DNA of 64,000 nucleotides from Lachnospiraceae bacterium (GCA_017427775.1 JAFRSD010000035.1:96888-160887); one strand, 5' to 3'; numbered from the stretch's first letter, positions 51,871 to 63,460 are shown. The notes: a model not told the origin generated them from the sequence alone. Numbers and translations: made by a program.

Positions 51871-53064
51871 CTATTTCACTGTAAAGCGGCTCAGTTTCGG
51901 GACCAGTTCCCTTAAAGCGTTGCAGACTTCCTTAATATCTTCGACGGTCGTTTCCGGACAGAAACTGAACCGAAGCGTGCTGTCCAGATATTTATCGGCT
52001 ACGCCGATTGCCTTTAACGTTCCGCTGATCGCAGGGTGGTTCGAAGAACAGGCAGACCCCGAAGAAACAAAGATTCCGTAGTCTTCTAATGCGTGTAAAA
52101 GTACTTCGCTACGAACCGAGTCAAAACTGATGCTTAAGATATGCGGAGCCGTCTTACGGACGCGCTCGTCAAGGCTTAAGGTATCGGAAAGTTCCGTAAA
52201 GACGGCATTCGGATGGGCAAATGCCATCGTTTCCGTCTCGGTAAGAAATGTCTTCTTGCATTCATACATCCGGTCGATATGATCCTTCTGGTTCGCGAAA
52301 TAATCACTGACGGCTGCACCGAGGCCGGCGATGGCGGGCACATTTTCCGTACCGGAACGCATATTGTTCTGCTGGCCTCCGCCGAGTATTTCGGGCAGGA
52401 TCCTTACCTTGTCACGTTTATAAAGAAATCCGCTTCCCTTCGGGCCGTGCAGCTTATGACCGCTCACGGAAAGCAGGTCGATGCCGAGCTTGGCGGGTGC
52501 AAACGGAATCTTGCCGTATGCCTGAATCGCGTCAACATGCAAAAGGATGTCCGGTTTGAAACCGTGAACGATTTCGGCGATTTCGCGGATCGGCTCTATC
52601 GCACCGATCTCATTATTGACCATCATACAGCTGACTAAGATCGTATCTTTCCGTAGGGCATCCTTTAAGGCGTCAAGCTTCAACAAACCGTTTCCGTCTA
52701 CAGGCAGGTAAGTTACCTCGTAACCGAGCTCCTCAAGACGGATTAACGGGTTATAAACTGAGGCGTGTTCGATCGGCGAAGCAATGATGTGTTTACCCTG
52801 CCGCTTCTTCGCCTCTGCCGCGCCGAAAAGCGCGAGGTTATTGGATTCGGTACCGCCCGAAGTAAAGATAATTTCCTTCGGATCGCATTTCAGCGACTTC
52901 GCAATCACCGCTTTGGCTTCTTTGATATATTGTTCCGCGCGGATGCCTTTGCCGTGGAGTGAGGATGGGTTTCCGTAATCGTCGCGCATCACCTTTGCCA
53001 TTGCTTCAATAGCAGGCTCACAGACGCGCGTCGTGGCGGCATTGTCCAGATAAATCTCTCTCAT
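51871..53064 (-). CDS. Cysteine desulfurase (NifS/IscS family)
   Basis: This 397-residue PLP enzyme takes sulfur from cysteine. The PLP lysine lies in SVSGHKLHGPKGSGFLY near residue 202, GGTESNNLAL near 71 binds the cofactor, and the mobile loop SSGSACSSNH near 335 carries the persulfide cysteine. The extended loop and its location next to thiI match the NifZ-type partners of rhodanese-free ThiI in Bacillus. The start overlaps the rsmE end by four bases; thiI follows after 33. Confidence 0.94.
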   Translation of the reverse strand: MREIYLDNAATTRVCEPAIEAMAKVMRDDYGNPSSLHGKGIRAEQYIKEAKAVIAKSLKCDPKEIIFTSGGTESNNLALFGAAEAKKRQGKHIIASPIEHASVYNPLIRLEELGYEVTYLPVDGNGLLKLDALKDALRKDTILVSCMMVNNEIGAIEPIREIAEIVHGFKPDILLHVDAIQAYGKIPFAPAKLGIDLLSVSGHKLHGPKGSGFLYKRDKVRILPEILGGGQQNNMRSGTENVPAIAGLGAAVSDYFANQKDHIDRMYECKKTFLTETETMAFAHPNAVFTELSDTLSLDERVRKTAPHILSISFDSVRSEVLLHALEDYGIFVSSGSACSSNHPAISGTLKAIGVADKYLDSTLRFSFCPETTVEDIKEVCNALRELVPKLSRFTVK

Positions 53065-53819
53065 GCCTGCACCTCCGCCATTTCCGCTTCGATCATCAGA
53101 TACGAAAGCATCGTAAGTCCTGCCGTTTCGGTCCGCAGAATGCGTCTTCCGAGACTGACGATTTCGGCGCCCGCCTGCTTAGCGAGTTCAACCTCATCCG
53201 GATCAAAACCGCCTTCGGGACCGATAAATATGCCGATCCGTGTGCCGGGCTTCAATGCCGAAACGCATTTTTTAAGGGTATTCATGCCTTCCGCATTCTC
53301 GTACGGGAACAGGATCATATCGCATTGTTCCTTCGCAAAGCGGATTGCTTCCGGGAATTTCATCAAATCTCTGACAACGGGGATCACGCCGCGTCCGCTC
53401 TGCTTGGCAGCAGCCTCTGCGATCGCGTTCCAGCGAGTGATTTTCTTATCTTCGCGTTTTTCATCACCCATCTTCGCAACGGAGCGGATGCAGGCTACCG
53501 GAACGACCTCGCAGGCCCCGAGCTCAACTGCCTTTTCGATGATCAGTTCCATCTTATCCTTCTTCGGAAGCCCCTGGAAAAGCGTCATATGAACCGACAG
53601 TTCGGTCTTTCCTTCTTTTACGGCCTCAATCCGAAGCATTACCTCCCCGTCCACGAAGGAATCCACGCTGCATTCGTATTCGCGTCCCTCTCCATCACAA
53701 ATAAGCAGGGTGTCTCCAACCTGCTTACGTAAAACATTCTTAACGTGATTGTATTCTCCGCCTGTAAGAACGATATGGTCCGGTCCGACCTGCGACGGAT
53801 CAACATAAAAACGCGGCAC
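53061..53819 (-). CDS. rsmE: RsmE, 16S rRNA m3U1498 methyltransferase
   Basis: RsmE is a SPOUT methyltransferase that modifies U1498 in the ribosomal decoding region. The 252-residue protein shows GGEYNHVKNVLRKQVGD in the PUA-like N-terminal domain and the knotted C-terminal signature FIGPEGGFDPDEVELAKQAG, then LGRRILRTETAGL. It follows prmA by 12 bases, as in Bacillus. Confidence 0.95.
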   Translation of the reverse strand: MPRFYVDPSQVGPDHIVLTGGEYNHVKNVLRKQVGDTLLICDGEGREYECSVDSFVDGEVMLRIEAVKEGKTELSVHMTLFQGLPKKDKMELIIEKAVELGACEVVPVACIRSVAKMGDEKREDKKITRWNAIAEAAAKQSGRGVIPVVRDLMKFPEAIRFAKEQCDMILFPYENAEGMNTLKKCVSALKPGTRIGIFIGPEGGFDPDEVELAKQAGAEIVSLGRRILRTETAGLTMLSYLMIEAEMAEVQA

Positions 53820-53831
53820 GAAAGCCTCCTT

Positions 53832-54821
53832 CTAGCCGGGCAGCTTCACGACAAAGCTGTACCAGTCTTTCATTCGCGTCTCCGCGAGAATCTCATATCC
53901 GCACCGAAGAAGCGCTTCTTTCACTTCCTCTTTCTTCATTTCGATGATTCCGGAGCTGATGAATATTCCTCCGGGAAGCAGAAGCCGTTTCACAACCGGT
54001 GCTAATGGTATAATAACATCCGCCAGAATATTTGCAACAACAATCGGGAATTTTCTTTCCTCCAGCGTATGAAGAAGGTCGCATTCCTCGAGGAGATTTC
54101 CGTAAACCATCGATACTTTTCCGGGACATTCCCGATCGAGACTGCCCTCATAAAGCTCGATTCCGTTCAACACGGAGTTCTCCTTTGCTACGTCGACCGC
54201 GATCGGATCAATGTCCGTTCCGATACATGACGAAGCGCCGAGTTTATAGCCGATAATCGAAAGTATACCGCTTCCGGTACCGATATCGAGCAGACAGTCG
54301 CCTTTTTTGAGGTATTTCTTGATGTTGAGGATCACGAGCTTGGTTGTCTCATGCGAACCCGTTCCAAATGCGGTGCCGGGATCGATCTCAACAACAAGGC
54401 GGTCCTTGTATTCGTCCTTCCAGGGCTCCCAGGTCGGTTTTATGATAATATCCTCATCAACGGCAAATGCCTTAAAATACTTCTTCCAGTTGTTAATCCA
54501 GTCCTTATCCTCGGTCACTCCGGTCTCAAAGGAAAGTGCCCCGAAATCAACGAAATCCTTATAATCTTCGCATGCTTCCTTAATCGCCTCGATCTTCTCA
54601 TACGGCTCGCAGTCCCCGTCCGTATAGCAGGTGATCACGGCCGTCTTGTCATTCTCATCCACCTCGGGAAGGAAATCGATGAACATCTTCTTACGGTCTT
54701 CTTCACTCAGCTGCACATTATCCTGCACTTCGATGCCGTCAAATCCGAGGTCGAACAGGATGCTTCCGAGTATGTCCGTTGCTTCGTTGGTCGTATGGAT
54801 ACGAATTACATTCCAAATCAT
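53832..54821 (-). CDS. prmA: PrmA, ribosomal protein L11 methyltransferase
   Basis: PrmA trimethylates ribosomal protein L11 at several positions. The 329-residue protein has the N-terminal substrate domain (IHTTNEATDILGSILFDLGFDGIEV) and a SAM domain with DPGTAFGTGSHETTKL and motif I LLDIGTGSGILSI near residue 175, then VVANILADVIIPLAP. It follows dnaJ by 141 bases and precedes rsmE by 12. Confidence 0.94.
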   Translation of the reverse strand: MIWNVIRIHTTNEATDILGSILFDLGFDGIEVQDNVQLSEEDRKKMFIDFLPEVDENDKTAVITCYTDGDCEPYEKIEAIKEACEDYKDFVDFGALSFETGVTEDKDWINNWKKYFKAFAVDEDIIIKPTWEPWKDEYKDRLVVEIDPGTAFGTGSHETTKLVILNIKKYLKKGDCLLDIGTGSGILSIIGYKLGASSCIGTDIDPIAVDVAKENSVLNGIELYEGSLDRECPGKVSMVYGNLLEECDLLHTLEERKFPIVVANILADVIIPLAPVVKRLLLPGGIFISSGIIEMKKEEVKEALLRCGYEILAETRMKDWYSFVVKLPG

Positions 54822-54855
54822 ATTTGCCTTTCAGCGAATCAATCGCATATTACAG

Positions 54856-54890
54856 GAAAGCCTTCTTTAGAACATCTAACGAAGGCTTTC
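54856..54890. repeat. Long inverted repeat between dnaJ and prmA
   Basis: GAAAGCCTTC (54856-54865) pairs with GAAGGCTTTC (54881-54890), and the loop contains TTAGA with TCTAA, so the whole 35-base stretch folds into a single extended stem. On the minus strand, the direction of the operon, no T-run follows, so termination is doubtful. It could be an mRNA processing or stability element that separates dnaJ from prmA (inference). Confidence 0.7.
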
Positions 54891-54962
54891 GTTTTGGTTT
54901 CTTATGCTTTTTATGCCGAAGAATTCCTTCCTGCGCCGCAGGCGTATTTCGGTTTCTGCGTT

Positions 54963-56096
54963 TTATTTGCCGAAGAACTTTTTCTTCTTCGTATCGTCGG
55001 GGTTCTTTCCGCCCATGCTTTCGTTGAATTCCTTCAGCTTCTCACGCTGTTCGGCGGTCAGCTTGGTCGGTACCTGTACAACAAGCGTTACATACTGGTC
55101 GCCGCGCTCGGACTCTCTGTGAATATGCGGAACACCCTTGCCGCGCAGACGAACCTTCGTGTCGGTCTGCGTTCCGGCTTTCAACTCGTAGATCACGTCG
55201 CCGTCGATCGTCGGAATGATAATATCTCCGCCGAGGGCCGCCTGGGCAAATGAGATCGGCATTGTCGAATAAAGGTCGTAGCCGTCTCTCTGCAGGAACG
55301 GATGACGTGATACGATAACATCTACAAGTAGACTTCCGCGCTCGCCGCCGTTGATTCCGGGCTCGCCCATGTTCGGGATGCGAACGCTCTGTCCTTCATC
55401 GATACCCGCGGGAACCGAAACACGGATTGTCTTACGTGTCGTAACATAACCGGTGCCGTAGCAGTCCTTACATTTGTCACGAATAATCTTACCGGTACCG
55501 CGGCAGTCCGGACAGGTCTTCTGATTCTGAATCACGCCGATCATCGTCTGCTGCGTATAGATGATCGAACCCTGTCCTTTACAGCGGGTACAGGTTTCCG
55601 GACTCGTGCCGGGCTTTGCGCCTGTTCCGTTACAGGTCTTGCAGACATCCTTCAGATTCAGCTCCAAGTCCTTTTCACAGCCGAATACGGCCTCCTGGAA
55701 CGTAATACGGATAGACGTCCGAACGCTTGCTCCGCTTCTCGGCGCATTGCTCCGCTGCGCGCTTCTTCTCGAACCGCCGCCGAACATGTCACCGAAGCCG
55801 AACATATCGAATATATCAGAGAAGCTTCCGGAGAAATCGTAAGCTCCGCCACCCGGACCGCCGCCCGCTTCGAACGCGGCATGACCGTACTGGTCATACA
55901 TCTGCCGCTTCTCAGGGTCGCTGAGGATCTGGTAGGCTTCGCTTGCTTCTTTGAATTTGGCTTCCGCTTCCTTGTCTCCCGGGTTGGCGTCGGGATGATA
56001 CTTCTTGGCAAGCTGACGGTATGCCTTCTTCAGTTCATCGTCCGAAGCGGATTTCGATACTCCGAGAACTTCGTAATAATCTCTCTTCTGATCCAT
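54963..56096 (-). CDS. dnaJ: DnaJ, Hsp40 co-chaperone
   Basis: DnaJ stimulates the DnaK ATPase and delivers clients. The 377-residue type I protein has a J-domain ([20 protein letters not shown] with HPD near residue 35), a Gly/Phe-rich linker, four CxxCxGxG zinc repeats ([36 protein letters not shown]) and the C-terminal substrate domains. It follows dnaK after 71 bases that include a hairpin. Confidence 0.97.
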   Translation of the reverse strand: MDQKRDYYEVLGVSKSASDDELKKAYRQLAKKYHPDANPGDKEAEAKFKEASEAYQILSDPEKRQMYDQYGHAAFEAGGGPGGGAYDFSGSFSDIFDMFGFGDMFGGGSRRSAQRSNAPRSGASVRTSIRITFQEAVFGCEKDLELNLKDVCKTCNGTGAKPGTSPETCTRCKGQGSIIYTQQTMIGVIQNQKTCPDCRGTGKIIRDKCKDCYGTGYVTTRKTIRVSVPAGIDEGQSVRIPNMGEPGINGGERGSLLVDVIVSRHPFLQRDGYDLYSTMPISFAQAALGGDIIIPTIDGDVIYELKAGTQTDTKVRLRGKGVPHIHRESERGDQYVTLVVQVPTKLTAEQREKLKEFNESMGGKNPDDTKKKKFFGK

Positions 56097-56125
56097 AAAA
56101 GCTCACTGCTCCTAAACTGAATGTA

Positions 56126-56148
56126 GGGGCTGACGGTACGCCAGCCCC
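56126..56148 (-). repeat. Hairpin between dnaK and dnaJ
   Basis: GGGGCTG (56126-56132) pairs with CAGCCCC (56142-56148) across a nine-base loop. There is no T-run, so it looks like a processing or stability hairpin within the operon transcript rather than a terminator. Confidence 0.65.
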
Positions 56149-56167
56149 GAATCATTCTGACTCTTTA

Positions 56168-58042
<1,875 letters not shown>

Positions 58043-58065
58043 TCATTCCTCCTGTATCTGAAATA

Positions 58066-58749
58066 TTAATTGGCAACTTTCACCATGCTGAACCGCAGTA
58101 CCGAATCCCGGTACATATAGCCCTTCTGGAAATCCTCCACGACGATGTTCTCGCCGACGGAATCATCCTCCACGTGCATGACCGCGTTATGCAGATTCGG
58201 ATCAAACGGCTTTCCGACCGCTTCGATCTGCTTAACCCCGGCACTTTCGAGTGCCGCAAGCATCTGCCTGTAAGTCTTCTCCATCCCCTGTGCGAACGGC
58301 TCCGCCTTCTGTTCGTCCGTAAGCATCGCAAGTCCGCGCTCGAAATTATCGATGGCCGGAAGCATCTTTTCAAGCATGCTCTTCGCACCGACTTCGAACA
58401 TCTGGGATTTCTCCTTTTCGGTACGGTTGCGGAAGTTCACGAACTCAGCCTGCTGACGAAGCACCTTGTCCTTCAGCGCCGCGATTTCTTCATCACGGTG
58501 ATCGGGCCGGTTCTTATCGCGCTTATCCTTCTTTTTGTTACGCCGTTCGTTGTCTTTACCGTTCTTGCCGGCGGAATGTTCCGAGGACTGCTCCTCTTTC
58601 TTTCCGTCGTCCTCTGCCGGTTTCTCCGAATCACTGAACAGCTCGATTACATCATCGTTTCCGTTCGCTCCGTTCTCGGGAGTTTCGTTTCCGGAAGCGG
58701 CCGTCTGTTCCGTTTCATCGGTCATCGGCTGATTCTCATTCTCTGCCAT
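58066..58749 (-). CDS. grpE: GrpE, nucleotide exchange factor of DnaK
   Basis: GrpE releases ADP from DnaK. Residues about 90-227 are the conserved part (ALKDKVLRQQAEFVNFRNRT, AIDNFERGLA, GKPFDPNLHNAVMHVED, GYMYRDSVLRFSMVKV). The first 85 residues are a long charged extension, first acidic and then Lys-rich (KDNERRNKKKDKRDK), longer than in most relatives. I used the ATG at 58749; an in-frame GTG three codons earlier, overlapping the hrcA stop and three bases after AAGGAG, is possible. Confidence 0.94.
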   Translation of the reverse strand: MAENENQPMTDETEQTAASGNETPENGANGNDDVIELFSDSEKPAEDDGKKEEQSSEHSAGKNGKDNERRNKKKDKRDKNRPDHRDEEIAALKDKVLRQQAEFVNFRNRTEKEKSQMFEVGAKSMLEKMLPAIDNFERGLAMLTDEQKAEPFAQGMEKTYRQMLAALESAGVKQIEAVGKPFDPNLHNAVMHVEDDSVGENIVVEDFQKGYMYRDSVLRFSMVKVAN

Positions 58750-58754
58750 ATACC

Positions 58755-59777
58755 TCACTGCTCCTTTTTAAAGATCCCGTCCAGGTCGGTCATCAGATTC
58801 CGCAAGGTTCCTACAACCTTGTCGTAATCCATACGTCTCGGCCCGAGGATTCCGATCTTTCCGTAAACGCCGTCCTGCAGATGATACGTCGCGGTGACAA
58901 GCGTGCAATCCTTTGTTGCCTCAATCGGATTCTCTTCTCCGATGTAAACCTGGATGCCGCGGTCGTTGTCGCCTTCCTTATACATCAGCTCGGTCAGTTC
59001 TTTCTTCTCCTCAAGTGCGTAAAGCAGGTTGCTCGCGCGTCCGGACTCATTCAGCTCCGGATACTTGAAGATGTTCGTGGAACCGCTTGTGTAAGCTTCC
59101 ACACCCTGTTCCTCAATGCATTTCGCAATCGCATCGAGGATATCCGAAATCAGGGAGGAATACTCAGATGCTTCGGTCCGAAGCTTCTGCATGACGCTAA
59201 CGTTGATCTCCTGCATGTCAAGACCCTGCAGGAACGTGTTCATCATGAGATTCAACTTTAAGACGTCTTCTTTCGGAAGTTCGTTCTCACACGGCACCAT
59301 CATATTCTTGATGATGTTACCGTCCAGGATAACGACACAAAGGAGATTGTTGAAATCCACCTGCGTCAGCTGGATGAACTTGATCTTCTTGCCGCGGGAA
59401 TGCGGAACCGTGATCATGGAAGCGTAATTCGTGCTGTCCGCAATCACCTTGGCGGCTTCCTTCAGGATGCTGTCCAGCCGGTCCGCTTTCGCATTCAGTT
59501 CCACCTTCAGGTTGTTCAGCTCGTCTTCCTTCTCTTTCATCATCAGATCGACGTAAAGGCGGTAGCCTTTGTCAGAAGGGATGCGGCCTGCCGAAGTGTG
59601 CGGCTGAATGATATAGCCCAGTTCCTCCAGATCGGACATCTCATTTCGAATCGTAGCGGAACTCAGATTCAGATCCGTATATTTGGAGATCGTACGGGAA
59701 CCAACCGGCTCTCCCGTTTCCAAATAGTTCCGGATGATGGCTTTCAGAATCGTCAATTTTCTGTCATCTAATTCCAT
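58755..59777 (-). CDS. hrcA: HrcA, heat-inducible repressor
   Basis: HrcA represses chaperone genes by binding CIRCE and is kept active by GroEL. The 340-residue protein has the winged helix-turn-helix start (LTILKAIIRNYLETGEPVGSRTISK, LSSATIRNEMSDLEELGYI), HTSAGRIPSDKGYRLYVD and the C-terminal GPRRMDYDKVVGTLRNL. I used the ATG at 59777, six bases after GGAG. A perfect CIRCE site lies directly upstream, so the gene represses its own operon. Confidence 0.96.
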   Translation of the reverse strand: MELDDRKLTILKAIIRNYLETGEPVGSRTISKYTDLNLSSATIRNEMSDLEELGYIIQPHTSAGRIPSDKGYRLYVDLMMKEKEDELNNLKVELNAKADRLDSILKEAAKVIADSTNYASMITVPHSRGKKIKFIQLTQVDFNNLLCVVILDGNIIKNMMVPCENELPKEDVLKLNLMMNTFLQGLDMQEINVSVMQKLRTEASEYSSLISDILDAIAKCIEEQGVEAYTSGSTNIFKYPELNESGRASNLLYALEEKKELTELMYKEGDNDRGIQVYIGEENPIEATKDCTLVTATYHLQDGVYGKIGILGPRRMDYDKVVGTLRNLMTDLDGIFKKEQ

Positions 59778-59794
59778 ATTCCTCTCCGTTCTTA

Positions 59795-59821
59795 TTAGCA
59801 CTCAGCACAATCGAGTGCTAA
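59795..59821 (-). promoter_or_regulatory. CIRCE operator of the hrcA operon
   Basis: TTAGCACTC (59795-59803) and GAGTGCTAA (59813-59821) form a perfect inverted repeat with the canonical nine-base spacer. It lies between the promoter and hrcA, so HrcA binding would block transcription of hrcA-grpE-dnaK-dnaJ and probably the genes down to thiI. Confidence 0.97.
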
Positions 59822-59832
59822 CATCCTCATAA

Positions 59833-59861
59833 AAGATACCACCACATAAAGATTTTGTCAA
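59833..59861 (-). promoter_or_regulatory. Sigma-A promoter of the hrcA operon
   Basis: On the minus strand a perfect TTGACA (59861-59856) is followed after 17 bases by TATCTT (59838-59833). CIRCE begins about 12 bases downstream of the -10, over the start-site region. Confidence 0.87.
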
Positions 59862-59914
59862 CCCTTTTTACACTATATTTTCGAAAAAATGTTCTTTTTT
59901 TTCGCATTTTCCCA

Positions 59915-59953
59915 CAGAAAAAGAACGGCCTCCGGACGAACCGGAAACCGTTC
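59915..59953 (-). terminator. Terminator after hemW
   Basis: On the minus strand GAACGG (59953-59948) pairs with CCGTTC (59928-59923), with an inner CCGG/CCGG helix, followed by a run of five T. It lies 23 bases after the hemW stop and separates lepA-hemW from the hrcA promoter. Confidence 0.85.
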
Positions 59954-59975
59954 CGTAATATTAAGGAAAATGTGA

Positions 59976-61094
59976 CTACTCCATCAGTTCCGCAAGGATT
60001 GTATTACTTACAAGAAAACCCTTCGTCGTAAAGAAGAACCGGTCGTAGTCATGCTCCATGTAGCCTTCCTCCGCGTACTTCCCGAGTCTTGCGATCGTAT
60101 AGCCGGCAAAGCCTTCGCCGAACTCCTCCGCAAGCGCCGAGTACGAAATGCCTTCCTTCATGCGAAGGCCAAGCATAACGGCTTCGTTCTTGATGTCCTT
60201 CATGGAAAGCTTCTCTTCGCTTTCATAGGAAAGCTCCTTCAGATAGTCGTCCCAGTCGGAGGTAACGCGGTACCGCGTATCATCGATCAGCGAAGAAGCC
60301 CCGAGTCCGATGCCGAGATACGGAACGCGCTTCCAGTAGCCGATGTTGTGCCGGCATGAATAGCCGTTTCTCGCGAAATTGGAGATTTCGTACTGCTCAT
60401 AGCCCTTCTTCGCGAGGAAATCGATCGTCATCTCATACATCTTCGAAACCATCTCCTCATCCGGGAACGCTTCGGGATGCTCTTTATAAAGATCGCTGAA
60501 CGGCGTACCGTTCTCGATGATCAGCATATATACGGACAAATGCTCCGGATGAAGCATGCAAACCTTCGACAGGCTGGATTTCAGGCTTTCCTCCGTCTGT
60601 CCCGGTATGCCCGCCATAAGATCGATACTGATATTCTGGATTCCAGCCTTGCGTGCGCTTTCGTAGGACTTTAAAAAGTCCGTATAATTATGAATACGCC
60701 CCAAAGCCTGCAGTTCCTCGTCAATCGCGGACTGGAGTCCGAAACTGATGCGGTTGATCCCGACGCGCTTATACTCGACCGCCTTTGCCGGCGTCAGCGT
60801 ACCCGGATTCACCTCGATGGAAATCTCTGCGTCCGGCAGAATCAGGAAATTCTCCCGGATGCATTCGAAAAGCTTATCGTAAAATCCGAGCGGCATAACG
60901 GAAGGCGTGCCGCCGCCGATATAGATTGTCGACACGGTATGTCCGCCGTAGCGCTTCAGATCCCTGCACAATGCGTTCAAATAGTTCTGCGAGTAATATT
61001 CCCTGCCTCCGAAGGAAAGGAAGTCACAGTAGTCGCATTTGCGTTTACAGAAAGGGATATGAATATAAAGTTCCAATGGCTGATTACTCTTCAT
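59976..61094 (-). CDS. hemW: HemW, radical SAM haem chaperone family
   Basis: HemW is the HemN-like radical SAM protein that binds haem and lacks proven coproporphyrinogen oxidase activity. The 372-residue protein has [17 protein letters not shown] with the CxxxCxxC iron-sulfur motif near residues 16-23, YIGGGTPS near 58, and the HemN C-terminal domain. The gene starts within the last 11 bases of lepA, the usual lepA-hemW order before hrcA in Firmicutes. Confidence 0.93.
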   Translation of the reverse strand: MKSNQPLELYIHIPFCKRKCDYCDFLSFGGREYYSQNYLNALCRDLKRYGGHTVSTIYIGGGTPSVMPLGFYDKLFECIRENFLILPDAEISIEVNPGTLTPAKAVEYKRVGINRISFGLQSAIDEELQALGRIHNYTDFLKSYESARKAGIQNISIDLMAGIPGQTEESLKSSLSKVCMLHPEHLSVYMLIIENGTPFSDLYKEHPEAFPDEEMVSKMYEMTIDFLAKKGYEQYEISNFARNGYSCRHNIGYWKRVPYLGIGLGASSLIDDTRYRVTSDWDDYLKELSYESEEKLSMKDIKNEAVMLGLRMKEGISYSALAEEFGEGFAGYTIARLGKYAEEGYMEHDYDRFFFTTKGFLVSNTILAELME

Positions 61095-62898
61095 CCAGTT
61101 TCAATACGCTCATAAAGGCAGCCTGCGGAATCTCCACATTGCCGACCTGGCGCATCCTCTTCTTTCCTTCTTTTTGTTTTTCAAGAAGCTTCTTCTTTCG
61201 GGTAATGTCACCGCCGTAGCATTTGGCCAGAACGTCCTTACGCATTGCCTTAACCGTCTCACGGGCAATGATCTTGTTGCCGATCGCGGCCTGGATCGGA
61301 ATCTCGAAAAGATGCCTCGGAATCTCGTCCTTCATGCGCTCGCAGATACGGCGTCCGCGCTCATAAGCACTGTCCTCATGAACGATAAAGGAAAGCGCGT
61401 CAACTTCCTCGTGATTGATCAGGATGTCCAGCTTCACAAGTTTGGAAGGCACATAACCCTTAAGGTCATAGTCGAACGACGCATAGCCCTTCGAACGGGA
61501 CTTAAGCGCGTCGAAGAAATCGTAAATGATCTCATTTAACGGCAGCTCGTACTTAAGAAGCGCACGCGTCTGCTCCATATATTCCATGCCGAGATAGATG
61601 CCGCGGCGTTCCTGACAAAGCTTCATGATCGGTCCGACAAATTCGGTCGTCACCATGATCTCGGCGCTAACGAACGGTTCCTCCATATGCTCGATCTCGG
61701 TCGGATCGGGCATGTTTGCGGGGTTCGAAATATCCTCGCAGGTGCCGTCGGTCTTATAAATCTTATAGATTACGCTCGGCGCCGTCGTAACGAGGTCGAG
61801 GTTATATTCGCGTTCCAGGCGCTCCTGAATGATCTCCAGATGCAGAAGTCCGAGAAATCCGCAGCGGAAACCGAATCCGAGAGCTACCGAAGTCTCGGGC
61901 TCATAGTTGAGTGACGCGTCATTCAGCTGAAGTTTCTCAAGCGCGTCACGAAGGTCCGGATACTTTGCGCCGTCGGCCGGATACATGCCGCAGTAAACCA
62001 TCGAGTTAACCTTTTTATAACCAGGAAGCGGTTCTGCGGCCGGACGGTTTGCATCGGTAACCGTATCGCCGACGCGGGTTTCCTTCACGTTCTTCAACGA
62101 AGCGGTAATGTAGCCTACGGTTCCGGCTGTCAGCTCATCGCAGGGGATGAATTTGCCGGGGCCGAACGTACCGATCTCAACAATATCCTCTTCCGCGCCG
62201 GTCGCCATCATACGGATACGCGTATTCTTGGTGATGCAGCCTTCCTTAACGCGGACAAATATGATAACGCCCTTGTAAGGATCATAAACGGAGTCAAAGA
62301 TCAACGCCTGTAAAGGCTTCTCAGGGTCACCCTTCGGTGCCGGGATCTTCGTTACGATGCCTTCAAGCACATCTTCGATGTTAAGGCCGAGTTTCGCGGA
62401 AATACGAGGTGCATCCTGTGCCTCGATTCCGATCACGTCTTCAATCTCGGCGATCACGCGTTCCGGCTCGGCGCTCGGCAAGTCAATCTTATTGATGACC
62501 GGCATAATCTCAAGGTCGTGGTCGATTGCGAGGTAACAGTTGGCAAGCGTCTGCGCCTCAATGCCCTGCGCCGCATCAACGACAAGAATCGCGCCTTCGC
62601 AGGCGGCAAGGCTTCTTGAAACCTCATAGTTAAAGTCTACGTGGCCGGGCGTATCGATCAGGTTGAAGATATACTCCTGCCCGTCCTTTGCCTTATAAAT
62701 CGTACGAACGGTCTGCGCTTTGATCGTAATGCCACGCTCTCGCTCAAGATCCATATTGTCAAGTACCTGTTCCTGCATCTCACGCGACGTCAATAACCCC
62801 GTCTTCTCGATGATACGATCGGCGAGGGTTGATTTGCCGTGGTCAATGTGGGCAATGATACAGAAATTTCGTATTTTACTGCGGTCGATATCTGCCAT
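61084..62898 (-). CDS. lepA: LepA, elongation factor 4
   Basis: LepA is a ribosome-binding GTPase with roles in initiation and 30S biogenesis. The 604-residue protein has [18 protein letters not shown] near residue 14 (G1), [18 protein letters not shown] near 78 (G3), [15 protein letters not shown] near 133 (G4), and the LepA-specific C-terminal domain ([19 protein letters not shown]). Length is standard. Its promoter faces rpsT. Confidence 0.97.
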   Translation of the reverse strand: MADIDRSKIRNFCIIAHIDHGKSTLADRIIEKTGLLTSREMQEQVLDNMDLERERGITIKAQTVRTIYKAKDGQEYIFNLIDTPGHVDFNYEVSRSLAACEGAILVVDAAQGIEAQTLANCYLAIDHDLEIMPVINKIDLPSAEPERVIAEIEDVIGIEAQDAPRISAKLGLNIEDVLEGIVTKIPAPKGDPEKPLQALIFDSVYDPYKGVIIFVRVKEGCITKNTRIRMMATGAEEDIVEIGTFGPGKFIPCDELTAGTVGYITASLKNVKETRVGDTVTDANRPAAEPLPGYKKVNSMVYCGMYPADGAKYPDLRDALEKLQLNDASLNYEPETSVALGFGFRCGFLGLLHLEIIQERLEREYNLDLVTTAPSVIYKIYKTDGTCEDISNPANMPDPTEIEHMEEPFVSAEIMVTTEFVGPIMKLCQERRGIYLGMEYMEQTRALLKYELPLNEIIYDFFDALKSRSKGYASFDYDLKGYVPSKLVKLDILINHEEVDALSFIVHEDSAYERGRRICERMKDEIPRHLFEIPIQAAIGNKIIARETVKAMRKDVLAKCYGGDITRKKKLLEKQKEGKKRMRQVGNVEIPQAAFMSVLKLDEE

Positions 62899-62938
62899 TC
62901 AAGTGTTCTCTCTTTTCTGAAACTTTCATACGAAACTA

Positions 62939-62967
62939 ACTATATCATAAACCCTTACGAAAGACAA
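62939..62967 (-). promoter_or_regulatory. Promoter of lepA-hemW
   Basis: On the minus strand TTGTCT (62967-62962) and TATAGT (62944-62939) are separated by 17 bases, with a TGN before the -10. The -35 overlaps the left arm of the inverted repeat at 62953-62989 by one base, so a protein bound there could block or help polymerase. Confidence 0.75.
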
Positions 62968-62989
62968 TAAAATCCTGCTTTTCGTAAGG
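62953..62989. promoter_or_regulatory. Perfect 10-base inverted repeat between the lepA and rpsT promoters
   Basis: CCTTACGAAA (62953-62962) and TTTCGTAAGG (62980-62989) are exact inverted copies separated by 17 bases. The left arm lies inside the lepA promoter spacer, and the right arm ends 19 bases before the rpsT -35. The 27-base centre-to-centre distance is about two and a half helical turns. It may be a repressor site or a hairpin; I know no regulator for it. Confidence 0.65.
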
Positions 62990-63007
62990 AAAATCCGAAA
63001 AAAGTGA

Positions 63008-63036
63008 TTGACAAACACCGAAGCGTGTACTATGAT
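63008..63036 (+). promoter_or_regulatory. Promoter of rpsT
   Basis: A perfect TTGACA (63008-63013) and TATGAT (63031-63036) are separated by 17 bases. The leader to the rpsT ATG is about 80 bases and contains a stem-loop. Confidence 0.9.
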
Positions 63037-63049
63037 AATTTCATCTGTG

Positions 63050-63080
63050 TGTACGAAACGTCCGTGTCCGGATTCGTACA
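63050..63080 (+). promoter_or_regulatory. Stem-loop in the rpsT leader
   Basis: TGTACGAA (63050-63057) pairs with TTCGTACA (63073-63080), and an inner TCCG/CGGA helix is possible. It is followed by about 35 bases and then AGGAGG. Leader structures that bind the ribosomal protein are known for several r-protein genes; whether S20 binds here is unknown. Confidence 0.55.
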
Positions 63081-63124
63081 TCACTTCATGCAAACAACCA
63101 GATTAAGATCAGGAGGTGTGAAGG

Positions 63125-63388
63125 ATGGCAAATATTAAGTCTGCAAAGAAACGTATTCTTGTTATCGAGACGAAGACTCTTAAGAACAAGATTATCAGAT
63201 CTAAAGTTAAGACGTTGGTTAAGAAGGTTGACGCTGCCGTGGCTGCCGGTGACAAGGACCTTGCTGCTAAATGTCTGAAGGACGCTACTGCTGCAATCGA
63301 TAAGGCAGCTGCTAAGGGCGTATATCATAAGAATACCGCTGCGAGAAAGATCTCCAGACTTCAGGCTGCGGTTAACGGAATCGCTTAA
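63125..63388 (+). CDS. rpsT: Ribosomal protein S20
   Basis: S20 is a primary 16S rRNA-binding protein of the small subunit. The 87-residue, Lys/Ala-rich protein has the family pattern ANIKSAKKRILV, KNKIIRSKVKTLVKK, AAIDKAAAKGVYHKNTAARKISRL. AGGAGG lies eight bases before the ATG. It is divergent from lepA, the usual arrangement in Firmicutes, and is followed by a terminator. Confidence 0.97.
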   Translation: MANIKSAKKRILVIETKTLKNKIIRSKVKTLVKKVDAAVAAGDKDLAAKCLKDATAAIDKAAAKGVYHKNTAARKISRLQAAVNGIA

Positions 63389-63416
63389 TCTGAAACTACA
63401 ACTTTAAGAACGAAGC

Positions 63417-63448
63417 AAAAGGAACGGCTAACCCACCGTTCCTTTTTT
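63417..63448 (+). terminator. Rho-independent terminator after rpsT
   Basis: GGAACGG (63421-63427) pairs with CCGTTCC (63436-63442) over an eight-base loop, with flanking AAAA and a run of six T (63443-63448). A-runs on one side and T-runs on the other allow some bidirectional action. Confidence 0.92.
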
Positions 63449-63460
63449 GTCCTCAAAACA

